Positions 27,211 through 36,315 of a stretch of 56,427 nt of DNA are shown here, piece by piece. Below the pieces are notes generated by a model, which was given only the letters and a program-made list of their open reading frames with translations, made no database searches and was not told the origin of the DNA. Numbering within the stretch: position 1 is the stretch's first letter; each line of letters begins with the position of its first letter. The stretch is from a bacterium (GTDB taxonomy: Bacteria > Pseudomonadota > Alphaproteobacteria > Ferrovibrionales > Ferrovibrionaceae): assembly GCA_022844005.1 (NCBI GenBank), contig JALHMN010000005.1, forward strand, positions 1 through 56,427. The letters are read 5' to 3'. The position numbers were made by a program, and so were the translations under genes.

Positions 27211-29447
27211 CGGGCAGCCGCCCCCTGGATCGCCTGCCAGACGCGATAGGGCGTCAGCGGCATGTCGATGTGCTTTACGCCCAGCGGCCAGAGCGCATCG
27301 ACAACTGCGTTGACGAATGCGGGTGTTCCACCTGTCGCGCCCGCCTCGCCGATCCCCTTGACGCCGAGCGGATTGCCCGGGTCGGGCGTCGTTTCCAGAT
27401 GGATCTCGAATGCCGGCAAATCGGCGGCGCGAGGCACAGCGTAGTCCATCAGGCTTCCGGTCAGGAGCTGCCCTGAATCCGCGTCGTAGCGGATCTCCTC
27501 CATCCATCCCTGTCCGATGCCCTGGGCCAGGCCGCCGTGCAGTTGCCCATGGACAATCTGTGCGTTTATGACACGGCCGGTCTCCTGCACCAGCACGTAG
27601 CGTTCCATCGACACACTGCCCGTTTCGGGATCGACCTCGACTTCGCAGACGTGGCAGCCGGCCGGCGCGTTGCAGCCGTGATCGTGAAACACCGCGTCTG
27701 CAGCGAAGTCCGGCTCTGCCGCGAAGATCTGCCGCCAGCCGCAGACCCTGTCGGTCCCGGCCACCAGGAACCGGCCCTCCGCGAAGGCGATGTCGGCTTC
27801 TGCGGCCTCGAAAAGGCGCGCGGCGACCCGCTTTCCCGCGACGATGGCTTCCATCGCGACAAGGTGGGTCGAGCTGCCGGCCAGCGTTGCGGACCATGAG
27901 GCCGCCGAGCCGATTCCGTCGGGAACCGAGGCCGTATCCCCCTGAATGAACCCGAGCGACTCCGGCGGTATGCCCAGCCTCTCAGAAATGATCTGCAGGA
28001 AGGCTGTTTCATGCCCCTGTCCTGCGCTTGCGGTCCCGCTGAAGAGGTGCAGTCGACCGTCCCGCAGTCGCAATCGCGCCGGTGCGGGACTCGGGGACCC
28101 GTGCAGGTCCTCGACGATCAGGGCGACGCCCAGCCCACGACGGAAGCCGCATGCTTCACTCTCGTCGCGCCGTCCGGGAAAGCCCTTTCTATCGGCCATG
28201 GCTTCGGCCTGATCGAGAAGGGCTGAGAAATCCGCCGCTCCGTAGTCCGAACCGAGCGCTGTCCCGCCGGCGCCGGGAGGCGCGATCATCCGCCGCCGGA
28301 AGGCGAACGGATCCTCTCCCTGCTCCCGGGCGACGAAGTCGATGAAGCGTTCGCAGCAATGAACCGATTCCGGCCGTCCGGCGCCGCGGTAGGAAGCCGT
28401 GGGCACCGTGTTCGTCCGATGTCCCTCGACCGCCACATAGGCACTCGGGATCCGGTAGACGCCGGTCAGGTGTGTCAGTCCGTTGGCGGCTGGAACCATG
28501 CCACGCGGTGCCACATAAGCGCCGAAGTTGATGTGCCTGCGGGCGGCGAGGGCGGCAACGAGCCCCTTGCCGTCAAGCGCCGCCTCGATCCGAAACAGGT
28601 TGTCGCGGCCATGGTTGGAAGTCAGAAAATCCTCTCCCCGTTCGGCGATCCAACTGACCGGTCGCTTCAGCAGGCGCGCGGCCGCGAGACAGACGACATA
28701 TTCAGGATAGATTCCGTTCTTCGTGCCGAAGCCGCCCCCGACATCGCCAATGACGACTCGCACCCGTTCCCGCGGTTCGCCGAGGATTGAATCCGCCAAG
28801 GCGTGCTGCATGTTGTGCGGGCGCTGAGTGCCCGTGCGAAGCAGGTATCCGGTCTCCGCTTCCCATTCTGCGATGCAGCCGCGCGTCTCCATGGCCATGC
28901 CGGCGATGCGCCCATTCACGACGTCGAGTGTGACGACCCGCCGGGCGTGCGCGAAGGCATGCTCGACGGCTTCCCGATCACCATTGCCAAAGGTGAAGAA
29001 CGAGTGGTTCCCATGCGGGTAGTTCACGGCGCTGGCGTCCGGCAGGTACTCGATCAGGACCGCCTCTGCCGCGTCTTTGGCGGCTTCCCTGGTGTCCGCC
29101 ACCACGCAAGCCACAGCCTCGCCGGAAAACTCGATGCGACCATCGGCGAGGACAGTCTGTCGATAGGCAGCGGGACGTTCCGCGCCGGCCGGCTGTCCGG
29201 GTAGCGGAACATCGATCGGCAACTTTCCTATGCCCAAGGTCCTGAGCGTCTCCGCGGTCAGGACTTGCCGCACGCCGGACATCCGGGCCGCCGCTGATGT
29301 ATCCACGGACACAATCGTCGCGCGGGTGTGAGGCGAGCGGACGAATGACGCGTGCAGGAACCCGGGCCCGAGCAAATCCTCAACGAACCGCGCCTCACCG
29401 GTGACGAGGCGCTGATCTTCTCGACGGCCAGGCGGGTGCTTTGTCAT
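27195..29447 (-). CDS. Second molybdenum hydroxylase large subunit
   Basis: A 750-residue XdhB/CoxL homologue starting MTKHPPGRREDQRLVTGEAR. It has the form II active-site loop SYRGAGRPE, the cofactor motif VVIGDVGGGFGTKNG and the catalytic Glu segment GVKGIGEAG. It has no adjacent FAD or Fe-S subunit gene, so it may borrow the subunits encoded at 22018-23305 or others elsewhere. It differs clearly from the first large subunit, so it is not a recent duplicate. Confidence 0.9.
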   Translation of the reverse strand: MTKHPPGRREDQRLVTGEARFVEDLLGPGFLHASFVRSPHTRATIVSVDTSAAARMSGVRQVLTAETLRTLGIGKLPIDVPLPGQPAGAERPAAYRQTVLADGRIEFSGEAVACVVADTREAAKDAAEAVLIEYLPDASAVNYPHGNHSFFTFGNGDREAVEHAFAHARRVVTLDVVNGRIAGMAMETRGCIAEWEAETGYLLRTGTQRPHNMQHALADSILGEPRERVRVVIGDVGGGFGTKNGIYPEYVVCLAAARLLKRPVSWIAERGEDFLTSNHGRDNLFRIEAALDGKGLVAALAARRHINFGAYVAPRGMVPAANGLTHLTGVYRIPSAYVAVEGHRTNTVPTASYRGAGRPESVHCCERFIDFVAREQGEDPFAFRRRMIAPPGAGGTALGSDYGAADFSALLDQAEAMADRKGFPGRRDESEACGFRRGLGVALIVEDLHGSPSPAPARLRLRDGRLHLFSGTASAGQGHETAFLQIISERLGIPPESLGFIQGDTASVPDGIGSAASWSATLAGSSTHLVAMEAIVAGKRVAARLFEAAEADIAFAEGRFLVAGTDRVCGWRQIFAAEPDFAADAVFHDHGCNAPAGCHVCEVEVDPETGSVSMERYVLVQETGRVINAQIVHGQLHGGLAQGIGQGWMEEIRYDADSGQLLTGSLMDYAVPRAADLPAFEIHLETTPDPGNPLGVKGIGEAGATGGTPAFVNAVVDALWPLGVKHIDMPLTPYRVWQAIQGAAARQRRM

Positions 29448-29864
29448 GGGTGGCGGCGACCGCTCAGTGGGGTGAGAAGAGCCGCAAGAGTCATGCCGTT
29501 ACGTTGCGTGTCGTGGCGTCCCGTCGACCAATCCGTTCAGCAAGGGTTGAAGCGTGTCCTCGATGCCCCTGACCCAGATTCCCGCGAGGTGGTCGCGGCT
29601 CGTCCCGAGATGGAGGGACGAGCAGCCGAAGTGACATGCCCGGTCGAGAATTCCCCGAGGGTGAATTCACAACATGGGCACTGCGCCTGGCGGAGTTGCG
29701 GTATCGCGCCCGACGCAGCCTTGCATCCGCTCGGTGACCAGCCATCGGCCCCGCCTGCGGCGCACAATCCCTCAAATCCGGCCGACACTCGCCAGCTCCG
29801 ACGGCCGGCGCGCCCTGGCGCAGCGCTTGCATCGCGGCAGCCCGATCGCAGAGAGAAGCTTCCG
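29448..29864. promoter_or_regulatory. Divergent intergenic region with inverted repeat
   Basis: This 417-bp gap separates the lone large subunit (minus) from the oxygenase gene (plus) and should hold both promoters. A perfect 9-bp inverted repeat, GCTCGTCCC (29598-29606) and GGGACGAGC (29615-29623) with an 8-base spacer, is a candidate operator. Two GAATTC sites flank a short GC-rich stretch near 29655. No regulator gene is adjacent and no convincing small ORF was seen. Confidence 0.4.
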
Positions 29865-30869
29865 ATGACCCAGCCGGCCGTTCCCGTCATCGACATCTCG
29901 TCCTTTCGCGGGGGCGACGCCACGGCTCGCCGCCGCCTTGCCAGCGAAGTCGATCGCATCTGCCGCGAGATCGGCTTCATGGTGATCGGCGGCCATGGCG
30001 TGCCGGCTGACCTGATCGCGGCGGTGGAGCAGGCGAGCCGCGATTTCTTCGATCTTCCCATCGAGGAAAAAATGCGGATCGTCCGCCCGGCGCCCGACGT
30101 TACCCGCGGCTACATGCCGATGCGGGCCGAGGTGCTGGTGAAGAGCCGCGGCGGCGATGCGCCGGGCGACTTGAACGAAAGCCTGATGATCGGCCCGATC
30201 GATGTGGGCGAAGCGCCTTATTTCACGGCATCTGCCGCCGGCACGCATTTCGCGCCCAACCTGTGGCCTGCGGATCCGCCCGGCCTGCGCGCCGCCTATG
30301 AAGCCTATTTCCGCACCATGGAACGGTTGGCCGCCGACCTGATGGGTATATTCGCCCTCGCCCTCGACCTGCCGATGGACCACTTCGCTTCCAGCATCGA
30401 CCGGCACATCAGCCGGTTGCGGGTCAGGAACTATCCGGCGCCGGAGGTGCCACCGGAACCGGGGCAGCTCCGCGCCGGCGCGCATAGCGACTACGGCAGT
30501 CTCACCATCCTGAAGACGGAGGATCGTCCCGGCGGCCTGCAGATCCAGGACAAGGCGGGTGCCTGGAGCGATGTGCCGCATATGCCGGGCTGCTTCATCG
30601 TCAACATCGGCGACATGATGGCCCGCTGGACCAATGACCGTTGGGTGTCGACGCTCCATCGCGTGGTCAACCCGCCGGCCGAAAGGATCGCGGCGAGCCG
30701 CCGGCAGTCACTCGTCTTCTTCCACAATCCGAACTATGACGCGGTGGTGGCCTGCTTGCCCGGCTGCGCGGATCCGGCCAACCCGCCGAAATATGCTCCC
30801 ACGACCTCCGGCGGACACTTGCGGGAGAAATTCCTCAGCACCCAACGTGTCTTGAGCTACGCCGATTGA
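29865..30869 (+). CDS. 2-oxoglutarate/Fe(II) oxygenase, isopenicillin N synthase-like
   Basis: A 334-residue non-heme iron oxygenase starting MTQPAVPVIDISSFRGGD. The N-terminal DIOX_N part has EIGFMVIGGHGVP. The iron ligands are H207 and D209 (HSDYGSLTIL) and H265 (STLHRVVNPP). R280 of RQSLVFF binds 2-oxoglutarate. Upstream codons in the same frame lack coding character. Family members include oxygenases of purine, uracil and amino acid metabolism, which fits the degradation cluster; the substrate is not readable. Confidence 0.9.
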   Translation: MTQPAVPVIDISSFRGGDATARRRLASEVDRICREIGFMVIGGHGVPADLIAAVEQASRDFFDLPIEEKMRIVRPAPDVTRGYMPMRAEVLVKSRGGDAPGDLNESLMIGPIDVGEAPYFTASAAGTHFAPNLWPADPPGLRAAYEAYFRTMERLAADLMGIFALALDLPMDHFASSIDRHISRLRVRNYPAPEVPPEPGQLRAGAHSDYGSLTILKTEDRPGGLQIQDKAGAWSDVPHMPGCFIVNIGDMMARWTNDRWVSTLHRVVNPPAERIAASRRQSLVFFHNPNYDAVVACLPGCADPANPPKYAPTTSGGHLREKFLSTQRVLSYAD

Positions 30870-30884
30870 GCCGTGGAGGCTGTT

Positions 30885-30932
30885 CCGATCCGGCCGGCGG
30901 TCGACTGCCCCTGCGACAATTCCCCGGATCGG
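30885..30932 (+). terminator. Stem-loop after the oxygenase gene, candidate terminator
   Basis: CCGATCCGG (30885-30893) pairs perfectly with CCGGATCGG (30924-30932). The 30-base loop holds a smaller GTCG/CGAC stem. No U-tract follows, so termination is uncertain. Confidence 0.35.
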
Positions 30933-31182
30933 GCGCACTCATTCTCGGCGCGCATGGCTGCCATGAAAGCCGCGTGCCGGAGAGGATAGTATTCATTTAC
31001 CGGCCGGTGGTTGTCACGGGGTGGTCGGACGGCTGATAAGAAAGTAAAATCAAGCGATTATGGGAAATGTCATCATAGGCTTTATACCCTGGCCAGGAAT
31101 GCCGTGAAGCAAGAGAAGCATTTCTTAATGAAATCCTAATGTAGGCCTATGTAGTTATAGTACCCCTTTTAACGAATAAATC

Positions 31183-31245
31183 ACTCGGCTACTTCAACTT
31201 TCCCGTCGACTCGAGGGGGTCTATTTGAACGGGAAAGTGCCGAGT
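31183..31245 (+). promoter_or_regulatory. Leader hairpin directly before the che operon start
   Basis: ACTTTCCCGT (31197-31206) pairs with ACGGGAAAGT (31229-31238), and ACTCGGC (31183-31189) with GCCGAGT (31239-31245), leaving a one-sided 7-base bulge. That is 17 complementary pairs ending one base before the ATG at 31247. The only ribosome-site candidate, GGGAAAG (31231-31237), lies inside the stem, so translation of the first gene could depend on opening it. The rest of 30933-31182 is AT-richer and may hold the promoter; no clear sigma box was assigned. Confidence 0.65.
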
Positions 31246-31246
31246 C

Positions 31247-31576
31247 ATGGATGAACTTGCCGGATCGCCTCGCGCGATCACCCTCACTGGTCCCCTGACC
31301 ATCGGCACCGCCGCGCTGCTGCGCGAACAGCTGCTCGAGCCGCTGACGGAAGGCTTGGGGCTTCGCGTGGATTGCAGCGCGGCAACCGAAGCGGACATCA
31401 CCTTCGTTCAGCTCCTGGTGGCAGCCAGCCGCAGTGCGGCCGAGCGCAATCTTCCCTTCGCCCTGTCAACACCGCTGCCCGAGGCCGTCGCCGATGTTCT
31501 CGCGCGAAGCGGCGTCGCCATGTCCGCGGTCGGTGACAGCACAGTCCTCAATCCAGACACGGAAGCCGCCCGATGA
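31247..31576 (+). CDS. STAS-domain protein
   Basis: A 109-residue single STAS domain (ITLTGPLTIGTAALLREQLL, LRVDCSAATEADITFVQLLV). STAS proteins of this size act as anti-sigma-factor antagonists or as regulatory partners in chemotaxis clusters. The residue usually phosphorylated in antagonists would lie in the A-T-E-A-D-I segment, where Thr/Ser assignment is unclear. First gene of the che operon, with a 4-bp ATGA overlap into cheY. Confidence 0.8.
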   Translation: MDELAGSPRAITLTGPLTIGTAALLREQLLEPLTEGLGLRVDCSAATEADITFVQLLVAASRSAAERNLPFALSTPLPEAVADVLARSGVAMSAVGDSTVLNPDTEAAR

Positions 31577-31935
31577 AGACCGTCCTCAGCGTTGATGATT
31601 CCGCAAGCATCCGCCAGATGGTGAAGCTGACGCTGGCCGGCGCGGGCTATCAGGTCCTGGAGGCGGAAAACGGTGCCGAGGGCCTGAAGACGGCACAGGC
31701 CTCGGCCGTGAACATGATCGTGACCGACCTCAACATGCCGGTGATGGACGGGCTGTCCTTCATTCGCGAGGTCCGCAAGCTGCCCGCCTACAAGGGCGTG
31801 CCGATCCTCTTCCTCACCACCGAATCCGATGCCGGCGTCAAACAGGAGGCCAAGGCGGCCGGTGCAACCGGTTGGATTACCAAGCCTTTCCAGCAGGAAC
31901 AGCTGCTGGCGGTCGTGAAAAAGGTGATCGGATGA
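31573..31935 (+). CDS. cheY: Chemotaxis response regulator CheY
   Basis: A 120-residue single receiver domain. Acidic pocket D8/D9, phosphoacceptor D52 (IVTDLNMPVMDG), the conserved Thr in LFLTTESD and the Lys in WITKPF are all present. It has no output domain, so it binds a target such as the flagellar switch or competes as phosphate sink. It overlaps the STAS gene and cheA by ATGA on both sides. Confidence 0.93.
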   Translation: MKTVLSVDDSASIRQMVKLTLAGAGYQVLEAENGAEGLKTAQASAVNMIVTDLNMPVMDGLSFIREVRKLPAYKGVPILFLTTESDAGVKQEAKAAGATGWITKPFQQEQLLAVVKKVIG

Positions 31936-33929
31936 GCGCCGTGGACCCGACCGAGATCTTCCGCCAGGAGGCCAGCGAACTGATGGAGCAGCTGGAGCAG
32001 GCGCTGCTCGACCTCGAGAGCCAGCCCGCCGACCGCGACCTGGTGGATACCGCGTTCCGGGCGCTGCATACCATCAAGGGCTCGGGAGCCATGTTCGGCT
32101 TCGAGCAAGTGGCTGAATTCACGCATGGATTCGAAACGGCCTTCGATCAGGTGCGCAAGGGCCAGGCGTCCTCCAGCCCGGCCCTGATCGCTGCGGCGCT
32201 GCAGGCCAAGGACCATATCCGGGCCCTGATCGAGCGCCCCGAGACGGCCAACCCGGCCATCGGCGAGGCGATTCTGACGGCGCTGCGGCAGGCCGTCGAC
32301 ACCGGCACCGGCCAGCCCGCCGTCCAGCATTCAGCCAGCACTCACCATGACCACGTTTCGCCCGGCGAACAGTCGTGGAGGGTGCGCTTCCGCCTCCATC
32401 CGGACGTGCTGGTGAACGGCACCAACCCGCTTCTGCTGCTCGACGAACTCCGCGGCCTGGGGCAGGCGACGGTCACCGCGCTGACCGACCGGCTGCCGGC
32501 GCTCGAAGATCTCGACGCGGAGGCCTGTCATCTCGGCTGGGAGCTGATGCTCAGCACCGAACAGCCGAGGAGCGCCATCGAAGACGTCTTCATGTTCGTG
32601 AGCGACGACACCGAACTCGAGATCGAGGCGCTTTCGACGGGCACTGTCGCGCCGCCGCCCGTGGTGGCGCAGGTGCAGGCGGCCATGGCGGCTTCCATCC
32701 CCGTGCCCGAGAAGAAGGCGGTCGAGGCCGAGGCGCCGAAGTCGGCCGGCTCGCTGCGCGTGCAGGCGGAGCGCCTGGACGAGTTGATGGACCGGGTCGG
32801 CGAACTCGTCATCGCCCAGGCCCGCCTCAGCCAGCTCGCCTGGAGCGGCAACGACATCAACATGAAGTCGGTGGCCGAGGAGATCGAACGCCTGGTGTCC
32901 GAGCTGCGCGACACCACCATGGGCATCCGCATGGTGCCCCTCGGCCAGCTCTTCGGCCGCTTCCGCCGCCTGATCCACGACCTGTCGCGCGACCTCGGCA
33001 AGACGGTGGAACTGGTGACCAGCGGCGAGGAGACCGAGCTCGACAAGACCATGATCGAGCGGCTGGCCGATCCGCTGGTTCATCTGATCCGGAATTCGAT
33101 CGACCATGGGCTGGAGATGCCCGACGCGCGGATCGCCGCGGGCAAGCCTGCGGCCGGCACCATCCGCCTCACCGCCCGGCATTCCGGCGCCGAGGTGCTG
33201 GTTTCGGTCAGCGACGACGGCAAGGGCCTGGATGCCGCGCGCATCCGCGCCAAGGCGGAAGAGCAGGGACTGATCGCCCCCGACGCCAAGCTCACCGACC
33301 ATGAACTGCACCAGCTTCTCTTCGCGCCGGGCTTCTCCACCGCGAAGGAAATCTCGGCCATCTCCGGCCGCGGCGTCGGCATGGACGTGGTGAAGCGCAC
33401 CATCGAAGGGCTGCGGGGCACGATCGACATCGGAACCCGGCCGGGGCGGGGTACAGAGGTCACGCTCCGGCTGCCGCTCACGCTCGCCATCATCGACGGG
33501 CTTCTGGTGCGCATCGGCCAGGGCCGCTACGCCATCCCGCTTTCGGCCGTGGAGGAATGCGTCGAACTCTCGGCGGCCAAGGACGAAAGCTCGCAGGGGC
33601 GCAGCTTCCTCAGCATCCGGGGCGATCTCGTACCCTTCCTTCGCCTGCGCGAGTTGCTGGACACCGGCACGGCACCGGACCCCTACCAGAAGGTCGTCAT
33701 CGTTTCCTCCGGCGAGACCCGCGTGGGACTGGTGGTCGATCAGATCATCGGCAACCACCAGACGGTCATCAAATCGCTCTCCAAGCTGCATGCCGACATC
33801 GAGACCTTCTCGGGCGCCACCATCCTGGGTGACGGCACCGTGGCACTCATCTTCGACATCGGCCACCTGGTCGAGGTCGGGCAGGCGCGCGAAGAGCGCC
33901 AGCGCAACCAGCAGAAGGAAGCCGCGTGA
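31932..33929 (+). CDS. cheA: Chemotaxis histidine kinase CheA
   Basis: A 665-residue kinase. The HPt domain carries H46 (ALHTIKGSGAMFG). A linker and P2-like part follow (about 110-245). The dimerisation helix hairpin starts SLRVQAERLDELMDRVGELV. The ATPase domain shows HLIRNSIDHGLE (N box), SVSDDGKGLD (G1) and GRGVGMDVV (G2). The CheW-like regulatory domain ends the protein. A His-rich stretch in the linker (HSASTHHDH) lies in DNA matching an intergenic repeat near fic. Start ATG 31932 overlaps the cheY stop. Confidence 0.95.
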   Translation: MSAVDPTEIFRQEASELMEQLEQALLDLESQPADRDLVDTAFRALHTIKGSGAMFGFEQVAEFTHGFETAFDQVRKGQASSSPALIAAALQAKDHIRALIERPETANPAIGEAILTALRQAVDTGTGQPAVQHSASTHHDHVSPGEQSWRVRFRLHPDVLVNGTNPLLLLDELRGLGQATVTALTDRLPALEDLDAEACHLGWELMLSTEQPRSAIEDVFMFVSDDTELEIEALSTGTVAPPPVVAQVQAAMAASIPVPEKKAVEAEAPKSAGSLRVQAERLDELMDRVGELVIAQARLSQLAWSGNDINMKSVAEEIERLVSELRDTTMGIRMVPLGQLFGRFRRLIHDLSRDLGKTVELVTSGEETELDKTMIERLADPLVHLIRNSIDHGLEMPDARIAAGKPAAGTIRLTARHSGAEVLVSVSDDGKGLDAARIRAKAEEQGLIAPDAKLTDHELHQLLFAPGFSTAKEISAISGRGVGMDVVKRTIEGLRGTIDIGTRPGRGTEVTLRLPLTLAIIDGLLVRIGQGRYAIPLSAVEECVELSAAKDESSQGRSFLSIRGDLVPFLRLRELLDTGTAPDPYQKVVIVSSGETRVGLVVDQIIGNHQTVIKSLSKLHADIETFSGATILGDGTVALIFDIGHLVEVGQAREERQRNQQKEAA

Positions 33930-34378
33930 TGTCGGTCGCCGGCCAGACAACCGATCTCGAGGTCCTGACCCTCTGCCTGGGGGGTGAGGTCTTCGCCATC
34001 GAGGCGAGTGCCGTCCGCGAGATCCTGGATCCCGTTCCGGTCACCGACGTGCCCGGGGCGCGGGCCTTCGTCAGTGGCGTGATCAACGTGCGCGGCAAGA
34101 TCGTGCCGCTCGCCGACCTGCGCGTGCAGTTCCAGATGGCGCTGACGCCGCCGACGCTCGACACCCGCATCGTGGTGCTGGAGATCGAGCTCGACGGCGA
34201 CCTCACCATCGTCGGCATCCTGGCCGACAAGGTCTACGAGGTAACCCAGATCGCAGCCGCGGCGCTGGAAGAGGCGCCCCGCATCGGCATGCGCTGGCGC
34301 CCCGAATTCATCCGCTTCATCGGCAAGCGCCGGGACGAGTTCATCGTCGTCCCGGATCTGAACCGCGTCCTCAACTGA
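33929..34378 (+). CDS. cheW: Chemotaxis coupling protein CheW (first copy)
   Basis: A 149-residue CheW domain ([40 protein letters not shown]) that couples receptors to CheA. ATG 33929 overlaps the cheA TGA as TGATG; a GTG at 33926 is an alternative giving one more residue. AAGGA upstream suits either. It differs from the second CheW at 38071, so each may serve a different receptor. Confidence 0.93.
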   Translation: MSVAGQTTDLEVLTLCLGGEVFAIEASAVREILDPVPVTDVPGARAFVSGVINVRGKIVPLADLRVQFQMALTPPTLDTRIVVLEIELDGDLTIVGILADKVYEVTQIAAAALEEAPRIGMRWRPEFIRFIGKRRDEFIVVPDLNRVLN

Positions 34379-34418
34379 TTCGTCGTCAACGCAGTATTCC
34401 CGGGAGCAGGAGCAGACA

Positions 34419-36275
34419 ATGCGGCTCACCATCAAGACGAAGTTGGGGCTGACCTTCGGCGCCATCATCTCGCTCATGGCCGGCATGGCCGGTCTCGGGC
34501 TGTACGACCTCGCGGTTCTGAACCACGACATCGACCATATGCTGCAGGTGCCGGTGGCCCGGTCGCTCCTGTCCCGCGAGATCGAGACGGAGATGCTGCA
34601 GGCGGTGCAGGCCGAGAAGAACCTGATCATCGCGCCGACCAAGGAAGCCGCCGACCGCTTCGACGCCGAAGTGATGCAGCGCCGGCAAACCCTTCTCACC
34701 CATACCGACGAGGCGGTCGCCACGGCAAGCATCGAGGCGAAGCCGAAATGGGTCGCCGCGCGCGCATCGCTCGGCCAGTACGTCACGGTGCAGGACCGGG
34801 TGCGCGACCTGGTGCGTCAGGGAAAGCAGGCGGAGGCCGGCGAAGTGTCCTTCACGCTCGGGCGCGAGAGCGTGGTCGAGACGATGAAGGCTCTGGACGA
34901 GATCGTCGCCGTGAATGCCGCGATGCTGAAGCAGGAAGCGGAGGGCGCCGATGCGGACTACCGGACTTCCCGCTTCGTCCTGATCGCGGCGGTCGTCGCC
35001 GCGCTCCTGATCGGCGGCGGCGCGGCGGCGTGGATCGCGCTCTCCATCAGCCGCGGCCTCGGCCGGGCCGTGGGCCTCGCCAATGCGGTCGCCGTCGGCG
35101 ACCTCGGCCAGCGGGCGGTGGTGACCAGCAACGACGAGGTGAAGGACCTAGTCGATGCGATGACCCGCATGACCGAGAGCCTCCGGGAAACGGCGAAGGT
35201 CGCCGACGAGATCGCGGCCGGTAACCTGACGGTGACGGCGAAGCGCCTGTCGGACCAGGATTCGCTGGGGATCGCGCTGGAGACCATGCTGGAGAAGCTG
35301 CGCAGCATCGTGGCCGAAGCGGCAACGGCGGCGGGGAACGTATCCTCGGGCAGCCAGGAACTGTCGGCCAGTTCCGAGCAACTGGCCGAGGGCGCCACCG
35401 AGCAGGCCTCGTCGGCGGAGGAGGCCTCCTCCTCGATGGAAGAGATGGCCTCCAACATCAAGCAGAACGCCGACAACGCCAGCCAGACCGAGAAGATCGC
35501 GCGGCAGTCTTCCAAGGATGCGCAGGCGAGCGGCGAGGCCGTCGGCCGCGCGGTCTCGGCCATGCAGACGATCGCCGAGAAGATCAACATCGTGCAGGAG
35601 ATCGCCCGGCAGACTGACCTTCTGGCCCTCAACGCGGCGGTGGAAGCGGCGCGGGCCGGCGAGCACGGCCGCGGCTTCGCGGTGGTCGCCTCGGAAGTGC
35701 GGAAGCTGGCCGAGCGCAGCCAGGCCGCGGCGGCCGAGATCAGTACGCTGTCGTCCAGCACCGTGAAGGTGGCCCAGGAAGCCGGCGACATGCTGACCCG
35801 GCTGGTGCCGGACATCAAGCGGACGGCGGAACTGGTGGAAGAGATCACCGCTGCCTGCCGCGAGCAGGACGTGGGGTCGGAGCAGATCAACCAGGCGATC
35901 CAGCAGCTCGACAAGGTGACGCAGCAGAACGCCTCGGCATCCGAAGAGATGTCGGCGACGTCGGAGGAACTGGCGGCCCAGGCCGAGCAGCTGCAGTCGA
36001 CCATCGCTTACTTCCGCCTCAGCGATGAACCGCAAGCGGCGACGGCCCGCCCCGTGGCGGCACGGAAGCCGGCGGCGCCCGCGCGGCCTGCCGCCAAGGC
36101 CACCGCGCGACCGCCGATGCACCAGCCGATGGCGCCCGTGGGCGGCAAGGCTGCCGGCATCACCGGCCGCAAGGTGCTGTCGGGCAGCGGCAAGATGAAC
36201 GGGAGCGGCGGCGGCTTCGCCATCGACCTCGGCGCCTCGGAAGATCATCTCGACGCCGAATTCCAGCGCAACTGA
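34419..36275 (+). CDS. Methyl-accepting chemotaxis protein (first copy)
   Basis: A 618-residue inner membrane receptor. Helix TM1 lies at about residues 10-32 and TM2 at about 188-210, bracketing a helical periplasmic domain of the 4HB type. A HAMP domain follows. The signalling hairpin tip is [21 protein letters not shown] long Ala/Pro-rich tail ends [12 protein letters not shown]. There is no NWETF CheR-tether. From about residue 310 on, the sequence is nearly identical to the next MCP. The 40-bp gap from cheW has a GGAGCAGGAG ribosome site. Confidence 0.94.
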   Translation: MRLTIKTKLGLTFGAIISLMAGMAGLGLYDLAVLNHDIDHMLQVPVARSLLSREIETEMLQAVQAEKNLIIAPTKEAADRFDAEVMQRRQTLLTHTDEAVATASIEAKPKWVAARASLGQYVTVQDRVRDLVRQGKQAEAGEVSFTLGRESVVETMKALDEIVAVNAAMLKQEAEGADADYRTSRFVLIAAVVAALLIGGGAAAWIALSISRGLGRAVGLANAVAVGDLGQRAVVTSNDEVKDLVDAMTRMTESLRETAKVADEIAAGNLTVTAKRLSDQDSLGIALETMLEKLRSIVAEAATAAGNVSSGSQELSASSEQLAEGATEQASSAEEASSSMEEMASNIKQNADNASQTEKIARQSSKDAQASGEAVGRAVSAMQTIAEKINIVQEIARQTDLLALNAAVEAARAGEHGRGFAVVASEVRKLAERSQAAAAEISTLSSSTVKVAQEAGDMLTRLVPDIKRTAELVEEITAACREQDVGSEQINQAIQQLDKVTQQNASASEEMSATSEELAAQAEQLQSTIAYFRLSDEPQAATARPVAARKPAAPARPAAKATARPPMHQPMAPVGGKAAGITGRKVLSGSGKMNGSGGGFAIDLGASEDHLDAEFQRN

Positions 36276-36315
36276 ACCACAGAAACAACGACCTCCCTTC
36301 CCTGGAGAAACCATC

